From contig JAJDTN010000197.1 of the NCBI GenBank assembly GCA_022827165.1, positions 1 to 9,867 of the forward strand: 9,867 bases of DNA. The letters run 5' to 3'. The position numbers were made by a program, and so were the translations under genes. Numbering within the stretch: the stretch's first letter is position 1; the number at the start of each line of letters is the position of its first letter. Source of the stretch: Candidatus Latescibacterota bacterium. Its GTDB lineage: Bacteria; Latescibacterota; UBA2968; UBA8231. The notes under the pieces were generated by a model. That model saw only the letters and a program-made list of their open reading frames with translations, was not told the DNA's origin and made no database searches. Positions 1 through 7,316 of the stretch are shown here, piece after piece.

Positions 1-234
<234 letters not shown>

Positions 235-256
235 CTGCTTGGCTCCGCCGGGTTCG

Positions 257-2128
257 TCAGTCGAGGATGGAGCGGATCTTGTCGGAGATCTCACGGATTT
301 TGAAAGGCTGCCCCTGAACCTTGTTGAGGGTTACCACCCGCACCGGGAAGCGGGCCTGGAGCAGCATCGCCAGCTGCCCCATGTTGAGCTCGGGCACCAG
401 CACCTGCCGGTAGCGGCCGATGACGTTGCCCAGGTTCCTCGGGAAGGGGTTCAGGTGGCGCAGGTGGAGGCTGGCCACGGACCGGCCCTGCTGCTGCATG
501 TGCTCCGTCGCCGCCCGGATGGCCCCGAAGGTCCCGCCCCAGCCGATGACCAGCAGGTCGCCCCGGTCGGGGCCGAAGACCTCCGCCTCGGGGATGGAGT
601 CGGCCACGCGGGCCACCTTGTCGGCGCGGATGCGGACGATCTCCTCGTGGTCCTCGGGGTCGTAGGAGACGTTGCCGCTGCCGTCCTGCTTGCCGAGACC
701 CCCGATCCGGTGCTCCAGCCCCGGGGTCCCCGGCAGCACCCAGGGCCGGGCGAGGGTTTCCGGATCACGCATGTAGGGTTGGTACCCGTCGGGGTCGGTC
801 CGATGGGCGGCCTGGATGGGGGGGATGGAATCGACGTCGGGGATCCTCCAGGGCTCGGAGTTGTTGGCCAGATAGCCATCGGACAGGAGGAAGACCGGCG
901 TCATGTGGCGGACCGCGATCCGGCAGGCCTCGATAGTGAGGTCGAAGCAGTCGGCCGAGGTCGCCGCCGCCAGAACGGGCATCGGACTCTCGCCGTTGCG
1001 CCCGAAGAGGACCTCGAGCAGGTCCGCCTGCTCGGTCTTGGTGGGCAGGCCCGTGCTCGGGCCGCCCCGCTGCACGTTGATGATCACCATGGGCAGCTCG
1101 AGGACCACGGCGAGGTTGATCCCTTCGCTCTTCAGGGCGATGCCGGGGCCGCTGGAAGCGGTGGCGGCGAGGGCTCCCCCGAAGGCGGCGCCGACGACCG
1201 ATCCGATGGCGGCGATCTCGTCCTCCGCCTGGAAGGTCCGCACGTCGAAGGACTTGAGGGCGGCCAGGCCCTCGAGGATCGGGCTGGCCGGGGTGATCGG
1301 GTAGCTGCCGTAGAACAGCGGCTTGCCGGCCTTGTGGGCCGCTGCCGCCAGGCCGAGGACGACCGCCTCGTTGCCGGTGATCCGGCGGTAGGTCCCGGCC
1401 TCGACCTCGGTGCGGCTCGGCACCTGCATGCGCCCGGAGAAGGCCTCCGACGTCTCTCCGAAGGCGTATCCCGCCTTCAGGGCCCGGGTGTTGGCCTCCA
1501 CCACCTGGGGGCGCTTGGCGAACTTCTTCCGATAGAAGTTCAGGGTCGTGTCGAGGGGACGGTCGAAGAGCCAGAACGCCAGGCCCAGGGCGAAGGCGTT
1601 CTTGCACAGGTCCTTCTGCTGCGTCGTCATCCCCTCCACGTCGGCCAGCGCGTTGCGCGTCAGGGTGGTGAGGGGAACGCGGTGCACTTCGTATCCGCGC
1701 AGGCTGTCGTCGTCGAGGGGGGAGGAGGCGTACCCCGCCTTGCGCAGGTTGTTGCGCGTGAAGGCGTCCTCGTTGACGATGATCACCCCTCCAGGCCGCA
1801 GATCCTCGAGATTGGCGGTGATGGCCGCCGGGTTCATGGCCACCAGCACCTGGGGCTCGTCGCCGGCGGTGTAGATCTCGGTGGAGGAGAAGTTGACCTG
1901 GAACCCGGACAGCCCGGGGATGGTCCCGGCCGGAGCCCGGATCTCGGCGGGAAAGTCGGGGAAGGTCGATACGTCGTTGCCCAGGACGGCGGAGGTGTTG
2001 GTGAACTGGTCCCCCGTGAGCTGCATGCCGTCACCGGAATCGCCGGAGAAACGGATGACGACGGAATCGTGTCGGCGCGTGGTCGCGTCACGCACGGCGG
2101 ACGGCTCGGCGGCCGGCGTCTCGGCCAT
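257..2128 (-). CDS. korA: 2-oxoacid:ferredoxin oxidoreductase, alpha subunit (fused gamma-alpha)
   Basis: Catalytic partner of KorB, 623 residues, cytoplasmic. The N-terminal gamma-type domain (about 22-210) begins with [15 protein letters not shown] (28-42) and holds [12 protein letters not shown] (58-69). The alpha, pyrimidine-binding domain follows with SYPITPAS (275-282), AEDEIAAIG (301-309), ASSGPG (324-329) and [18 protein letters not shown] (353-370). A transketolase-C-like domain near residues 520-570 contains [13 protein letters not shown] and [10 protein letters not shown]. Gamma and alpha fused in one chain, with no ferredoxin-like delta subunit visible, matches the two-subunit KorAB type. 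I chose the ATG at 2128, because AGGAGG lies 7 nt upstream; the in-frame TTG directly before it would leave only 4 nt. The gene sits 54 bp after the CBS gene and 22 bp before korB, probably one transcript. Substrate is inferred, not seen: KorAB usually uses 2-oxoglutarate, but related enzymes use other oxoacids. Confidence 0.95.
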   Translation of the reverse strand: MAETPAAEPSAVRDATTRRHDSVVIRFSGDSGDGMQLTGDQFTNTSAVLGNDVSTFPDFPAEIRAPAGTIPGLSGFQVNFSSTEIYTAGDEPQVLVAMNPAAITANLEDLRPGGVIIVNEDAFTRNNLRKAGYASSPLDDDSLRGYEVHRVPLTTLTRNALADVEGMTTQQKDLCKNAFALGLAFWLFDRPLDTTLNFYRKKFAKRPQVVEANTRALKAGYAFGETSEAFSGRMQVPSRTEVEAGTYRRITGNEAVVLGLAAAAHKAGKPLFYGSYPITPASPILEGLAALKSFDVRTFQAEDEIAAIGSVVGAAFGGALAATASSGPGIALKSEGINLAVVLELPMVIINVQRGGPSTGLPTKTEQADLLEVLFGRNGESPMPVLAAATSADCFDLTIEACRIAVRHMTPVFLLSDGYLANNSEPWRIPDVDSIPPIQAAHRTDPDGYQPYMRDPETLARPWVLPGTPGLEHRIGGLGKQDGSGNVSYDPEDHEEIVRIRADKVARVADSIPEAEVFGPDRGDLLVIGWGGTFGAIRAATEHMQQQGRSVASLHLRHLNPFPRNLGNVIGRYRQVLVPELNMGQLAMLLQARFPVRVVTLNKVQGQPFKIREISDKIRSILD

Positions 2129-2135
2129 CAAAGAT

Positions 2136-2141
2136 CCTCCT
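2136..2141 (-). promoter_or_regulatory. Ribosome binding site deciding the korA start
   Basis: A perfect AGGAGG on the minus strand lies 7 nt before the ATG at 2128 and only 4 nt before the adjoining in-frame TTG at 2131. The spacing favours the ATG, so the TTG is unlikely to be the initiation codon. Confidence 0.8.
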
Positions 2142-2153
2142 GCTGGACGGGGA

Positions 2154-2177
2154 TGGTTCGCGGGGGTGTGGGAACCA
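2154..2177. repeat. Inverted repeat in the CBS-korA gap
   Basis: TGGTTC (2154-2159) and GAACCA (2172-2177) form a perfect 6-bp inverted repeat around a 12-nt, purine-rich (plus strand) loop, in the 54-bp gap between the CBS gene and korA. There is no T-run after it, so it does not look like an intrinsic terminator. It could be an intercistronic mRNA hairpin; it could equally be chance at this GC content. Confidence 0.3.
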
Positions 2178-2182
2178 CGAGG

Positions 2183-2653
2183 TCAGGCTCCCTCGCGGGT
2201 GCGGGGGATCAACTCCGGGTCCGGAGGGAGATTGTAGACCTCTCGAGGGAAGTGATCGGTGAGGTAGCGGATGACGGCGTGCTGGCTGAGATTGCCCACC
2301 ACCCGGCCCTGGCCGTCGAGGACGGGCACGTTGCGGTAGTGTCCCTCGCGCATGAAGTGGAGGGCGTGCCCGGCGGTGTCGTCGGGGGAGACCGTCTGCG
2401 GGTCGGGCGTCATGAGCTCGCGTACCGGGGCCGCCAGCCGGGCCGGATCGTCGGCCACCTTGAGGAGGACATCCCGTTCGGTGAAGATCCCCTCGAGGCG
2501 GCCCTCCTCGCCGACGATGAGGGCCGCGCTCGCCCGGGCCTCGCGCATGGCGGCGAGGACTTCGGCGACCGTGGGATCCCCCGAAACCTGAACGGATCCG
2601 CTCAGATCGAGATGGGAGATCCTCTCGTCGCGCAGGTCTTCAACCAGATTCAT
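2183..2653 (-). CDS. Two-CBS-domain protein
   Basis: Small cytoplasmic protein of 156 residues built from a tandem CBS pair (Bateman module) and nothing else; such pairs usually bind adenosine nucleotides or related ligands. CBS1 is about residues 14-72, with TVAEVLAAMREA (28-39) and the conserved GIFTERDVLLKV (55-66). CBS2 is about 78-136, starting at LMTPDPQTVSPDDT (80-93) and ending with RNVPVLDGQGRVVGNLSQ (107-124). A proline-rich tail, EVYNLPPDP (138-146), follows. It lies directly upstream of korA and shares its promoter, so regulation of, or nucleotide sensing for, the oxidoreductase is a reasonable inference, though many single CBS proteins have no known target. The ATG at 2653 has no recognisable Shine-Dalgarno; the leader just before it is C-rich. 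No better in-frame start was found, and the fold requires most of this N-terminus. Confidence 0.9.
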   Translation of the reverse strand: MNLVEDLRDERISHLDLSGSVQVSGDPTVAEVLAAMREARASAALIVGEEGRLEGIFTERDVLLKVADDPARLAAPVRELMTPDPQTVSPDDTAGHALHFMREGHYRNVPVLDGQGRVVGNLSQHAVIRYLTDHFPREVYNLPPDPELIPRTREGA

Positions 2654-2694
2654 CGGTCCGAGGGGGGATCGGCGGAAAGATCAACAGCTGCAAG

Positions 2695-2722
2695 AATATA
2701 CCCCACCCCTCGAAACCGTCAA
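2695..2722 (-). promoter_or_regulatory. Sigma-70-type promoter for CBS-korA-korB
   Basis: On the minus strand TTGACG (2722-2717) and TATATT (2700-2695) are separated by 16 bp, one mismatch each from the TTGACA and TATAAT consensus. This AT-rich patch stands out in a very GC-rich window. Initiation would fall near 2688, giving a leader of about 35 nt before the CBS start at 2653. The TGA stop codon of the upstream UvrA-like gene (2721-2719) lies inside the -35 box. Assignment is from sequence alone. Confidence 0.75.
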
Positions 2723-4926
2723 GAATGCCGCGGATGCAGCCTCACCACGAGGTCGGCCAAGGCCTCCAGATCACCTGAACCATCGGCCACGAGGAGGCTC
2801 ACCCCTCGCGAGGCGAACTGCAGAAGGGCCTCCGCAACCCGGTCCGCCGTCTCCGGCCGGCAACCCGCCGTGGGCCGGTCGAGCAGGAGCAGCTCGTCCT
2901 CCCGGGCCCTCACCGCATGGCCGGCAAGGCGGGCCAGCAGGCGCTCCGCCTCCTCGAGCCCGTCGACCCCCTCCCCCAGCCGCCGCTCGGCCAGGCCGTT
3001 GCGGACCGCCGCCGCGAGAGGCTCGTGCACGCCGCGCTCCCTCCTGAAGTGGGCGGCGCCCTCCTCGACGGTCATGGCCAGGACCTCGGCCACGTTCACG
3101 CCTCGCCCGGTGACCTGGAGGACCTCTTCGCCGAAACGCCGGCCCTCGCAGCGGGGGCAGGTGGCGGCGAAGTCCTCCATCACCTCCAGCCGGTGGCGTA
3201 CCACGCCGGCCCCCTCGCAGTGGCTGCAGCGGCCGCCCGGCCGATCGAGGAGGAAGCTCCTAGGCTCGAGGCCGAGCCCCTCGGCCGCCGGCCCCCGGGC
3301 CAGCAGCCGCGCCAGGGGCCGCATGGCACCGAGCCGGTCCATGAGCACGGCCTGCTCCCCCGCCGGAGAGCCCGCCTCGGCGCCGACATCGATGCAGCGC
3401 CGGACGGCCGGCGCCCGAACCGGCCGCACCGGGACATCCCGCCCGGGGGACAGGGCCCTGAAGATCAGATGAAGGAGTGCGGTCTTCCCCGAGCCGGTGG
3501 GGCCGGCGAGCAGCGCCAGCCGTCCCAGAGGGATGCACAGCTCCGGCCCTGGCGGCACGGGCCCCGTATCGCACCCGGCGGGCGCCTCCCCCACCACCAG
3601 ATCCAGCACCTCGTGAGCGGCGGGCGGGCGGGCGGCCCCCCGCAGGGCCGCCGCCGTTGCCGGCGGCGCGGGACCGATGTGGATCACCTCGTCGGCCCAC
3701 TCACCCGCCGATGGATGGCCGTCGACGACCACCGCGGAGTTTCCGCGCTCGACGAGACGGCGCAACCCGCGGGCGACCATGTCGCGCGTCGACCGATCGA
3801 GGGCGGAAGGCGGGGACAGCACCATGTGCAGGATGCCGCTCAGGCCGCCGGAGACGGCGGCGGCCAGGCCCAGGAGCAACTGCTCGCCGTGGGACAGGTC
3901 GGCCACGGGCCTGGTGAGGGGAAGTTCCTCCAGTCCGAGATCCACGGCCCCGGCGAGGGCCCGCAACAGGCGGCCGGCCGGCTCGGGCCACCTCGGCTCC
4001 GCCTCCTTCGCCAGATCGGCCACCTGCCGGAGGCGCGCCTCCCGGGCCCAGCCACCGAGGGGCCGGCCCTTCAGCTCGATGGACTGCGGGCCGTCCTCCT
4101 CCGCGGCGGTCACCCGCTCCCAGTCCGGCTCTTCGCACTCGGCGCCGCAGCCGCCGCAGGTCAGGCGCGGCCCCGTCCAGACCTCCAGGCCGTCCTTCTC
4201 GCCGACGAGCAGGCTCGCGCCGCTGGCGAGGGCCCGGGCGTTGCGCACCGCCTCCCCCACCCGGGCCCGGGTCCGCGCCGCGCCGGGCGCAAGGCGATCG
4301 ACGACGACCTCCAGCCCCTCCTCGGCCAGGGCATCCTCGTCGACCTCTTCGAGGCGGTGGAGACGGGTCCCGGCGCGCAGACGGCGGAACCCGGCGCGGC
4401 CCAGCTCGTCGAGAACCCCGGGCCGGGATGCGGCGTCCTCCAGCTCCATCGGCGCCACGAACCAGACCGTCTGGGCGGGGAAGCGCTCCTCCAGCAGCCC
4501 GGCGACCCCCTCTTCGTCCAGCGCGGCGCAGCGGCCCCCGCAGCCCGGGCAGCGGATCTCCGAGAGGCCGCGTGCGAGCCTGGAGAGATCGCCGTAGAGG
4601 TGCAACTGTGTACCCACGGTCCGCCCGCCGGGCGGGGCGGGCAGGGCCTGGGCAGGTGGCAGTCCCTCGATGCCGTCGACCTCGGCGGCCGCCCCGACAC
4701 CGCCGAGGCGGGCCCGCTCGAAGGGAGACATGGACAGCAGGTAGCGCCGCCGGCTCTCGGCCAGCAGGACCCGGTGGGCCAGGGCCTCCACGCCAGCACC
4801 CATCGCCCCCGAGAGACAGACGATCCGGCCAAGGGGGATCGTCAGGTCCCCCCCTGGCAGCGGGGGTTCGCGGACCCCGCGCAACCGAATCGATCCGGTC
4901 GGCGTCATGGGTGGAGGATGGCGCAC
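2719..4926 (-). CDS. Degenerate UvrA-like ABC ATPase paralogue
   Basis: A 735-residue relative of UvrA, the DNA-damage-recognition ATPase of nucleotide excision repair (normally about 940 residues). The UvrA order is kept: an ATP-binding N-terminus with REPPLPGGDLTIPLGR (19-34), ESRRRYLLSMSPFERARLGG (57-76) and VDGIEGLPPA (83-92); CPGC (126-129); a region resembling the UvrB-binding domain with VVVDRL (207-212); CGGC (257-260); signature LSHGE (344-348); and a second half with intact Walker A GPTGSGKT (475-482), zinc module CSHC (567-570) with CPRC (590-593), and LAMTVEEGAAHF. Key residues are lost: Walker A1 reads GAMGAGVE without the lysine, Walker B1 reads SPP for DEP, Walker B2 reads LDRPT for LDEPT, the second LSGGE reads VDGLE, and neither switch histidine is in place. 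It is therefore probably not a working UvrA; a DNA-binding or regulatory pseudo-ATPase is inferred. GTG 4926 has AAGGAG 5 nt upstream; ATG 4908, closer to where UvrA homology starts, has none. Confidence 0.85.
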   Translation of the reverse strand: MRHPPPMTPTGSIRLRGVREPPLPGGDLTIPLGRIVCLSGAMGAGVEALAHRVLLAESRRRYLLSMSPFERARLGGVGAAAEVDGIEGLPPAQALPAPPGGRTVGTQLHLYGDLSRLARGLSEIRCPGCGGRCAALDEEGVAGLLEERFPAQTVWFVAPMELEDAASRPGVLDELGRAGFRRLRAGTRLHRLEEVDEDALAEEGLEVVVDRLAPGAARTRARVGEAVRNARALASGASLLVGEKDGLEVWTGPRLTCGGCGAECEEPDWERVTAAEEDGPQSIELKGRPLGGWAREARLRQVADLAKEAEPRWPEPAGRLLRALAGAVDLGLEELPLTRPVADLSHGEQLLLGLAAAVSGGLSGILHMVLSPPSALDRSTRDMVARGLRRLVERGNSAVVVDGHPSAGEWADEVIHIGPAPPATAAALRGAARPPAAHEVLDLVVGEAPAGCDTGPVPPGPELCIPLGRLALLAGPTGSGKTALLHLIFRALSPGRDVPVRPVRAPAVRRCIDVGAEAGSPAGEQAVLMDRLGAMRPLARLLARGPAAEGLGLEPRSFLLDRPGGRCSHCEGAGVVRHRLEVMEDFAATCPRCEGRRFGEEVLQVTGRGVNVAEVLAMTVEEGAAHFRRERGVHEPLAAAVRNGLAERRLGEGVDGLEEAERLLARLAGHAVRAREDELLLLDRPTAGCRPETADRVAEALLQFASRGVSLLVADGSGDLEALADLVVRLHPRHS

Positions 4927-4931
4927 GGCCG

Positions 4932-4937
4932 CTCCTT
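4932..4937 (-). promoter_or_regulatory. Ribosome binding site deciding the UvrA-like start
   Basis: AAGGAG on the minus strand ends 5 nt before the GTG at 4926. The in-frame ATG at 4908 is preceded by a pyrimidine-rich stretch without any Shine-Dalgarno, and the longer in-frame extension up to 5055 would run into the divergent DUF547 gene. The GTG start adds only six residues before the UvrA-like homology. Confidence 0.65.
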
Positions 4938-4951
4938 GACCGATCGTTGAC
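4936..4951. repeat. Direct TTGACC repeat in the divergent intergenic region
   Basis: Two copies of TTGACC (4936-4941 and 4946-4951) are separated by four bases, GATC, within the 71-bp region between the divergent UvrA-like and DUF547 starts. The pitch is 10 bp, close to one helical turn, which is compatible with a tandem operator. No -10 box follows at 16-18 bp from either copy, so they are not convincing -35 boxes. One copy partly overlaps the UvrA-like ribosome binding site. Confidence 0.35.
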
Positions 4952-4997
4952 CGCCGACGACGGGCCGCCGACACCGCCTCCGGAGGGGATTCCGCCC

Positions 4998-5807
4998 ATG
5001 AAATACGCAGGTGCCCGCGCCGTGGCCGGACTGCTGCTCCTGGCCGGCCCGGCACCAGCCGACATCGAGCCCTTTTCCCATGGGCTCCTGGACAGCCTGC
5101 TGGTGGCCCGGGTCGACGACCGCGGCCGGGTCGACTATGCCGGCCTGGGCCGGAACCCTCACCGCCTGGACCGCTACCTGGCAGGTCTGGCCGCCTGCAG
5201 CCCGGAGAGCTGCCCGGAGCGTTTTCCCTCCGAGGCCGACGCTCTCGCCTACTGGATCAACGCCTACAACGCCTTCGTCCTGCGCGGCGTCCTCGACTCC
5301 CTCCCCATCGACAGCGTCGAGGAGGCCGAGGGCGGGCTCCACGGGTTCTTCCGGGTCCGCCGGTTCGTCGCCGGCGGGGATTCGTTGAGCCTCGACGAGA
5401 TCGAGCACACCATCATCCGGCCGCGCTTCCGGGACCCGCGCATCCACTTCGCCGTCAACTGCGCCGCCGTGGGCTGCCCCGCCCTGGACTCGCGGGCCTA
5501 CGCCGCCGCCGATCTCGACGAGCATCTGGACCGCCAGACTCGACGCTTCGCCCTGGATCCGGCGCACCTGAAGCTGGAGGAAGGCCGTCTCCGCCTCTCG
5601 AGCATCATGGACTGGTACGGAGCGGACTTCTTGGAGTGGTTCCCTCGCCATCGAATGGAGGACCCGCCTTCCGACCCAACCCTCCTCGACTACCTGCTCC
5701 TCTACCTGCCTGAGGAGAAAGCCCGGACCCTGCGTTCGGCCGGGGAGGTTCCCATCGACTTCGTGGAGTACGACTGGACGCTGAACCGCCAACCGGGCGG
5801 AGGCTAG
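4998..5807 (+). CDS. Exported DUF547 family protein
   Basis: A 269-residue protein of the DUF547 family, whose biochemical role is not established. The N-terminus has a short basic region and a hydrophobic stretch, VAGLLLLAGPAPA (9-21), ending in an A-P-A signal peptidase I site, so export to the periplasm is likely; there is no lipobox cysteine. DUF547 landmarks are DDRGRVDYAGL (40-50), ALAYWINAYNAFVL (82-95), LDEIEHTIIRP (132-142) and HFAVNCAAVGCPAL (150-163), the last with two conserved cysteines, C155 and C160. Length is normal for the family, so it looks intact. The ATG at 4998 follows GGAGG at a rather long 11-nt spacing. It is the only plus-strand gene here, divergent from the UvrA-like gene and convergent with the MBL-fold gene, with which it shares the CTAG at its stop. 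Nothing in the context reveals a partner. Confidence 0.92.
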   Translation: MKYAGARAVAGLLLLAGPAPADIEPFSHGLLDSLLVARVDDRGRVDYAGLGRNPHRLDRYLAGLAACSPESCPERFPSEADALAYWINAYNAFVLRGVLDSLPIDSVEEAEGGLHGFFRVRRFVAGGDSLSLDEIEHTIIRPRFRDPRIHFAVNCAAVGCPALDSRAYAAADLDEHLDRQTRRFALDPAHLKLEEGRLRLSSIMDWYGADFLEWFPRHRMEDPPSDPTLLDYLLLYLPEEKARTLRSAGEVPIDFVEYDWTLNRQPGGG

Positions 5808-6652
5808 TCGAAGAACGGGTTGTTCCGCCGTTCCTCTTCCACGGTGGTCGCCGGACCGTGCCCCGGGTACAGGGTGGTCCCCGGCGGCAGCGACAGCAGC
5901 TCGCCCTCCACCGCCCGGCGCTGCCCGTCGTAGTCAGCCCGCCGCCGGGTTCCGCCGAGAGACCCGGCGAAGAGAGCGTCGCCGACGAAAGCGGCCTCCT
6001 CGTGGATCAGCGACACGCCGCCGGGGGTGTGCCCCGGGGTGGCGGCCACTCTGAAGCTCTGCTCGCCGAGAGCGATGCGGCCACCCGGCTGCAGCCGCCC
6101 CTCGATCCTTGCTGCCAGACCCCCGGTGAGGCCGAGGTCCTCCGCGCCGATGGCGGCGCCGGCGCCCGTGGCGTCGAGGACGAGGGGAAGGTCGCCCACG
6201 TGATCGCCATGGCCGTGGGTGAGCCAGACCTGTCTCACCCGCGCCCCCGACTCCGCCGCCGCCTCCAGCAGCCGGTCCCCCTGGAACCCGGGATCGACGA
6301 TCGCCGCCTCGCCGGTGCGGCGGCAGGTGACGACATAGCCGTTCATCAGGAAGTCGTCGCCGAGGATCAGCATCCTCACGTCGAGGGCTTCCCCCGGCAC
6401 ACCCAGGGGATTGGCGGGAAAGTAGGCGGCCTCGGCGCTGGCCCGCAGCCTGCCGCCGTGGAGGCAGAGGGCCTCGGCGAGTCCTTCCACGATCCCCCCG
6501 CGGGGAATCCACTGGTAGGCCTCGATACGCTCCAGATCCCCGGCGGCGATCCCCGTCCTCTCCGCCACCTCCTCCACGGTCCGCTCCTGGCCGCGGCGGG
6601 CCTTGCCGACGACATCGCCGAACTCGTCCTCCAGATGGGTGTATCCGTCCAT
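5804..6652 (-). CDS. MBL-fold metallo-hydrolase with N-terminal HTH-like domain
   Basis: A 282-residue protein with two parts. Residues about 8-70 (EDEFGDVVGKARRGQE, TVEEVAERTGIAAGDLERIE, then IVEGLAEALCLHGGRL) read as an XRE/HTH_3-like helix-turn-helix. Residues about 92-282 are a glyoxalase II-like metallo-beta-lactamase domain with a full metal site: HGHGDH (146-151), H208 in TPGHTPGG, D225 in FVGDALFAG and H265 in LYPGHGP. The terminal EERRNNPFF is typical of small hydroxyacylglutathione hydrolase-like enzymes. A dinuclear-metal thioester or ester hydrolase acting in the cytosol is likely; the substrate is unknown. No signal peptide. The ATG at 6652 has GAGGA 7 nt upstream and lies 2 bp after the lipoprotein stop, so the two are probably translationally linked. 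The same frame stays open far upstream, but that part is a shadow of the lipoprotein gene. It is the last gene of the right-hand operon. Confidence 0.93.
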   Translation of the reverse strand: MDGYTHLEDEFGDVVGKARRGQERTVEEVAERTGIAAGDLERIEAYQWIPRGGIVEGLAEALCLHGGRLRASAEAAYFPANPLGVPGEALDVRMLILGDDFLMNGYVVTCRRTGEAAIVDPGFQGDRLLEAAAESGARVRQVWLTHGHGDHVGDLPLVLDATGAGAAIGAEDLGLTGGLAARIEGRLQPGGRIALGEQSFRVAATPGHTPGGVSLIHEEAAFVGDALFAGSLGGTRRRADYDGQRRAVEGELLSLPPGTTLYPGHGPATTVEEERRNNPFFD

Positions 6653-6654
6653 GA

Positions 6655-7287
6655 TCAGTTCCTCATGCTGCGCACCAGGCTGCCGAATCCCTCCTCGTGG
6701 GCCGACACGGCCCCGGCGGGCCCGGTGAACTTGAGATACCAGGTGGTGCCGCCGGCCTCGAGGATGGCGCCGAGCATGCGGTATCCCTCGCGGATGGTGG
6801 CGTCGCCCATACCCATGCCGTCGCGGAAGGTGCCGGTCACGTCCACCATCGTCGCCCGCAGTCCGCCCTCGGTCTCCAGGGTCCAGCGCCTGCCCCGGGC
6901 AGGGCTGCCGTCGGGCTGGCTGAACTGGCCGAACCAGCGCTGCACGTTGGCGTCGACGGGGCCCATGTTCCCCTTGAATACCGCCAGGGTGGCGCCCTCG
7001 CCTCCTTCGGGGAAAGGAGCGGCGTACTCCGCGGTCCGCATCGAGCTGCTCGGGGGTACCCGCTGCCAGGCCTCCGGGACCCGGATCGTCATCCCCCCGT
7101 CCAGGGTCTGGACGGGCCCCTCTCCCCCCCCTGGAGGAGAGGTGGAGGGCATCTCCTCGAGAGGGGTCAGGTTCCTCTCCGCCAAGGCTTCGGCGGCCGG
7201 CTTGTCGCTGTAGTTCTGGCCGCAGGCGGCGGCCAGCCAGGCCGCCCACACGACCCGGTTCACCATCCGTCCTGGTCGCTTCTTCAT
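6655..7287 (-). CDS. Putative lipoprotein, family not recognised
   Basis: A 210-residue protein starting with KKRPGR, then the hydrophobic VVWAAWLAAAC (12-22). C22 would be the lipidated cysteine; with AAA before it the lipobox is less canonical than LxxC, so a type I signal peptide is an alternative. A low-complexity linker (about 30-60, STSPPGGGEG) leads to a globular domain: MTIRVPEAWQRVPPSSSMRTAEY (66-88, quoted in part; key block VPPSSSMR), LAVFKGNMG (101-109), VDANVQRWFGQFSQPDG (111-127) and ATMVDVTGTF, ending near SLVRSMRN. The pattern of short amphipathic strands suggests a compact alpha/beta domain; I know no function for it. The ATG at 7287 is fixed by GGAGG 6 nt upstream; the frame is open 11 codons further to a GTG at 7320, without merit. 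It lies 29 bp after the barrel-like fragment and 2 bp before the MBL-fold gene. Confidence 0.85.
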   Translation of the reverse strand: MKKRPGRMVNRVVWAAWLAAACGQNYSDKPAAEALAERNLTPLEEMPSTSPPGGGEGPVQTLDGGMTIRVPEAWQRVPPSSSMRTAEYAAPFPEGGEGATLAVFKGNMGPVDANVQRWFGQFSQPDGSPARGRRWTLETEGGLRATMVDVTGTFRDGMGMGDATIREGYRMLGAILEAGGTTWYLKFTGPAGAVSAHEEGFGSLVRSMRN

Positions 7288-7293
7288 CGTCGC

Positions 7294-7298
7294 CCTCC
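7294..7298 (-). promoter_or_regulatory. Ribosome binding site deciding the lipoprotein start
   Basis: GGAGG on the minus strand, 6 nt before the ATG at 7287. It places the start so that the protein begins with a basic n-region followed directly by the hydrophobic lipoprotein signal. Confidence 0.75.
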
Positions 7299-7316
7299 GT
7301 GCCACTGGCGCGGGAG

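Noticed and set aside
2917..4950. Long plus-strand open frame opposite the UvrA-like gene
   Set aside because: It is composed of proline/arginine/glutamine-rich shadow sequence with no domain. The minus strand carries clear UvrA motifs.
4936..4974. TTGACC copies as -35 boxes for the DUF547 gene
   Set aside because: No A/T-rich -10 element follows at 16-18 bp; the region is GC-rich throughout.
4927..5055. N-terminal extension of the UvrA-like protein to 5055
   Set aside because: It would overlap the start of the divergent DUF547 gene, has no UvrA homology, and the GTG at 4926 has a strong ribosome binding site.
4905..5792. Minus-strand open frame opposite the DUF547 gene
   Set aside because: Plus-strand DUF547 motifs are unmistakable and the antisense product has none.
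6653..7249. Upstream extension of the MBL-fold frame by about 200 codons
   Set aside because: It is open but arginine/glycine-rich without motifs, overlaps the lipoprotein gene, and a good ribosome binding site marks the ATG at 6652.
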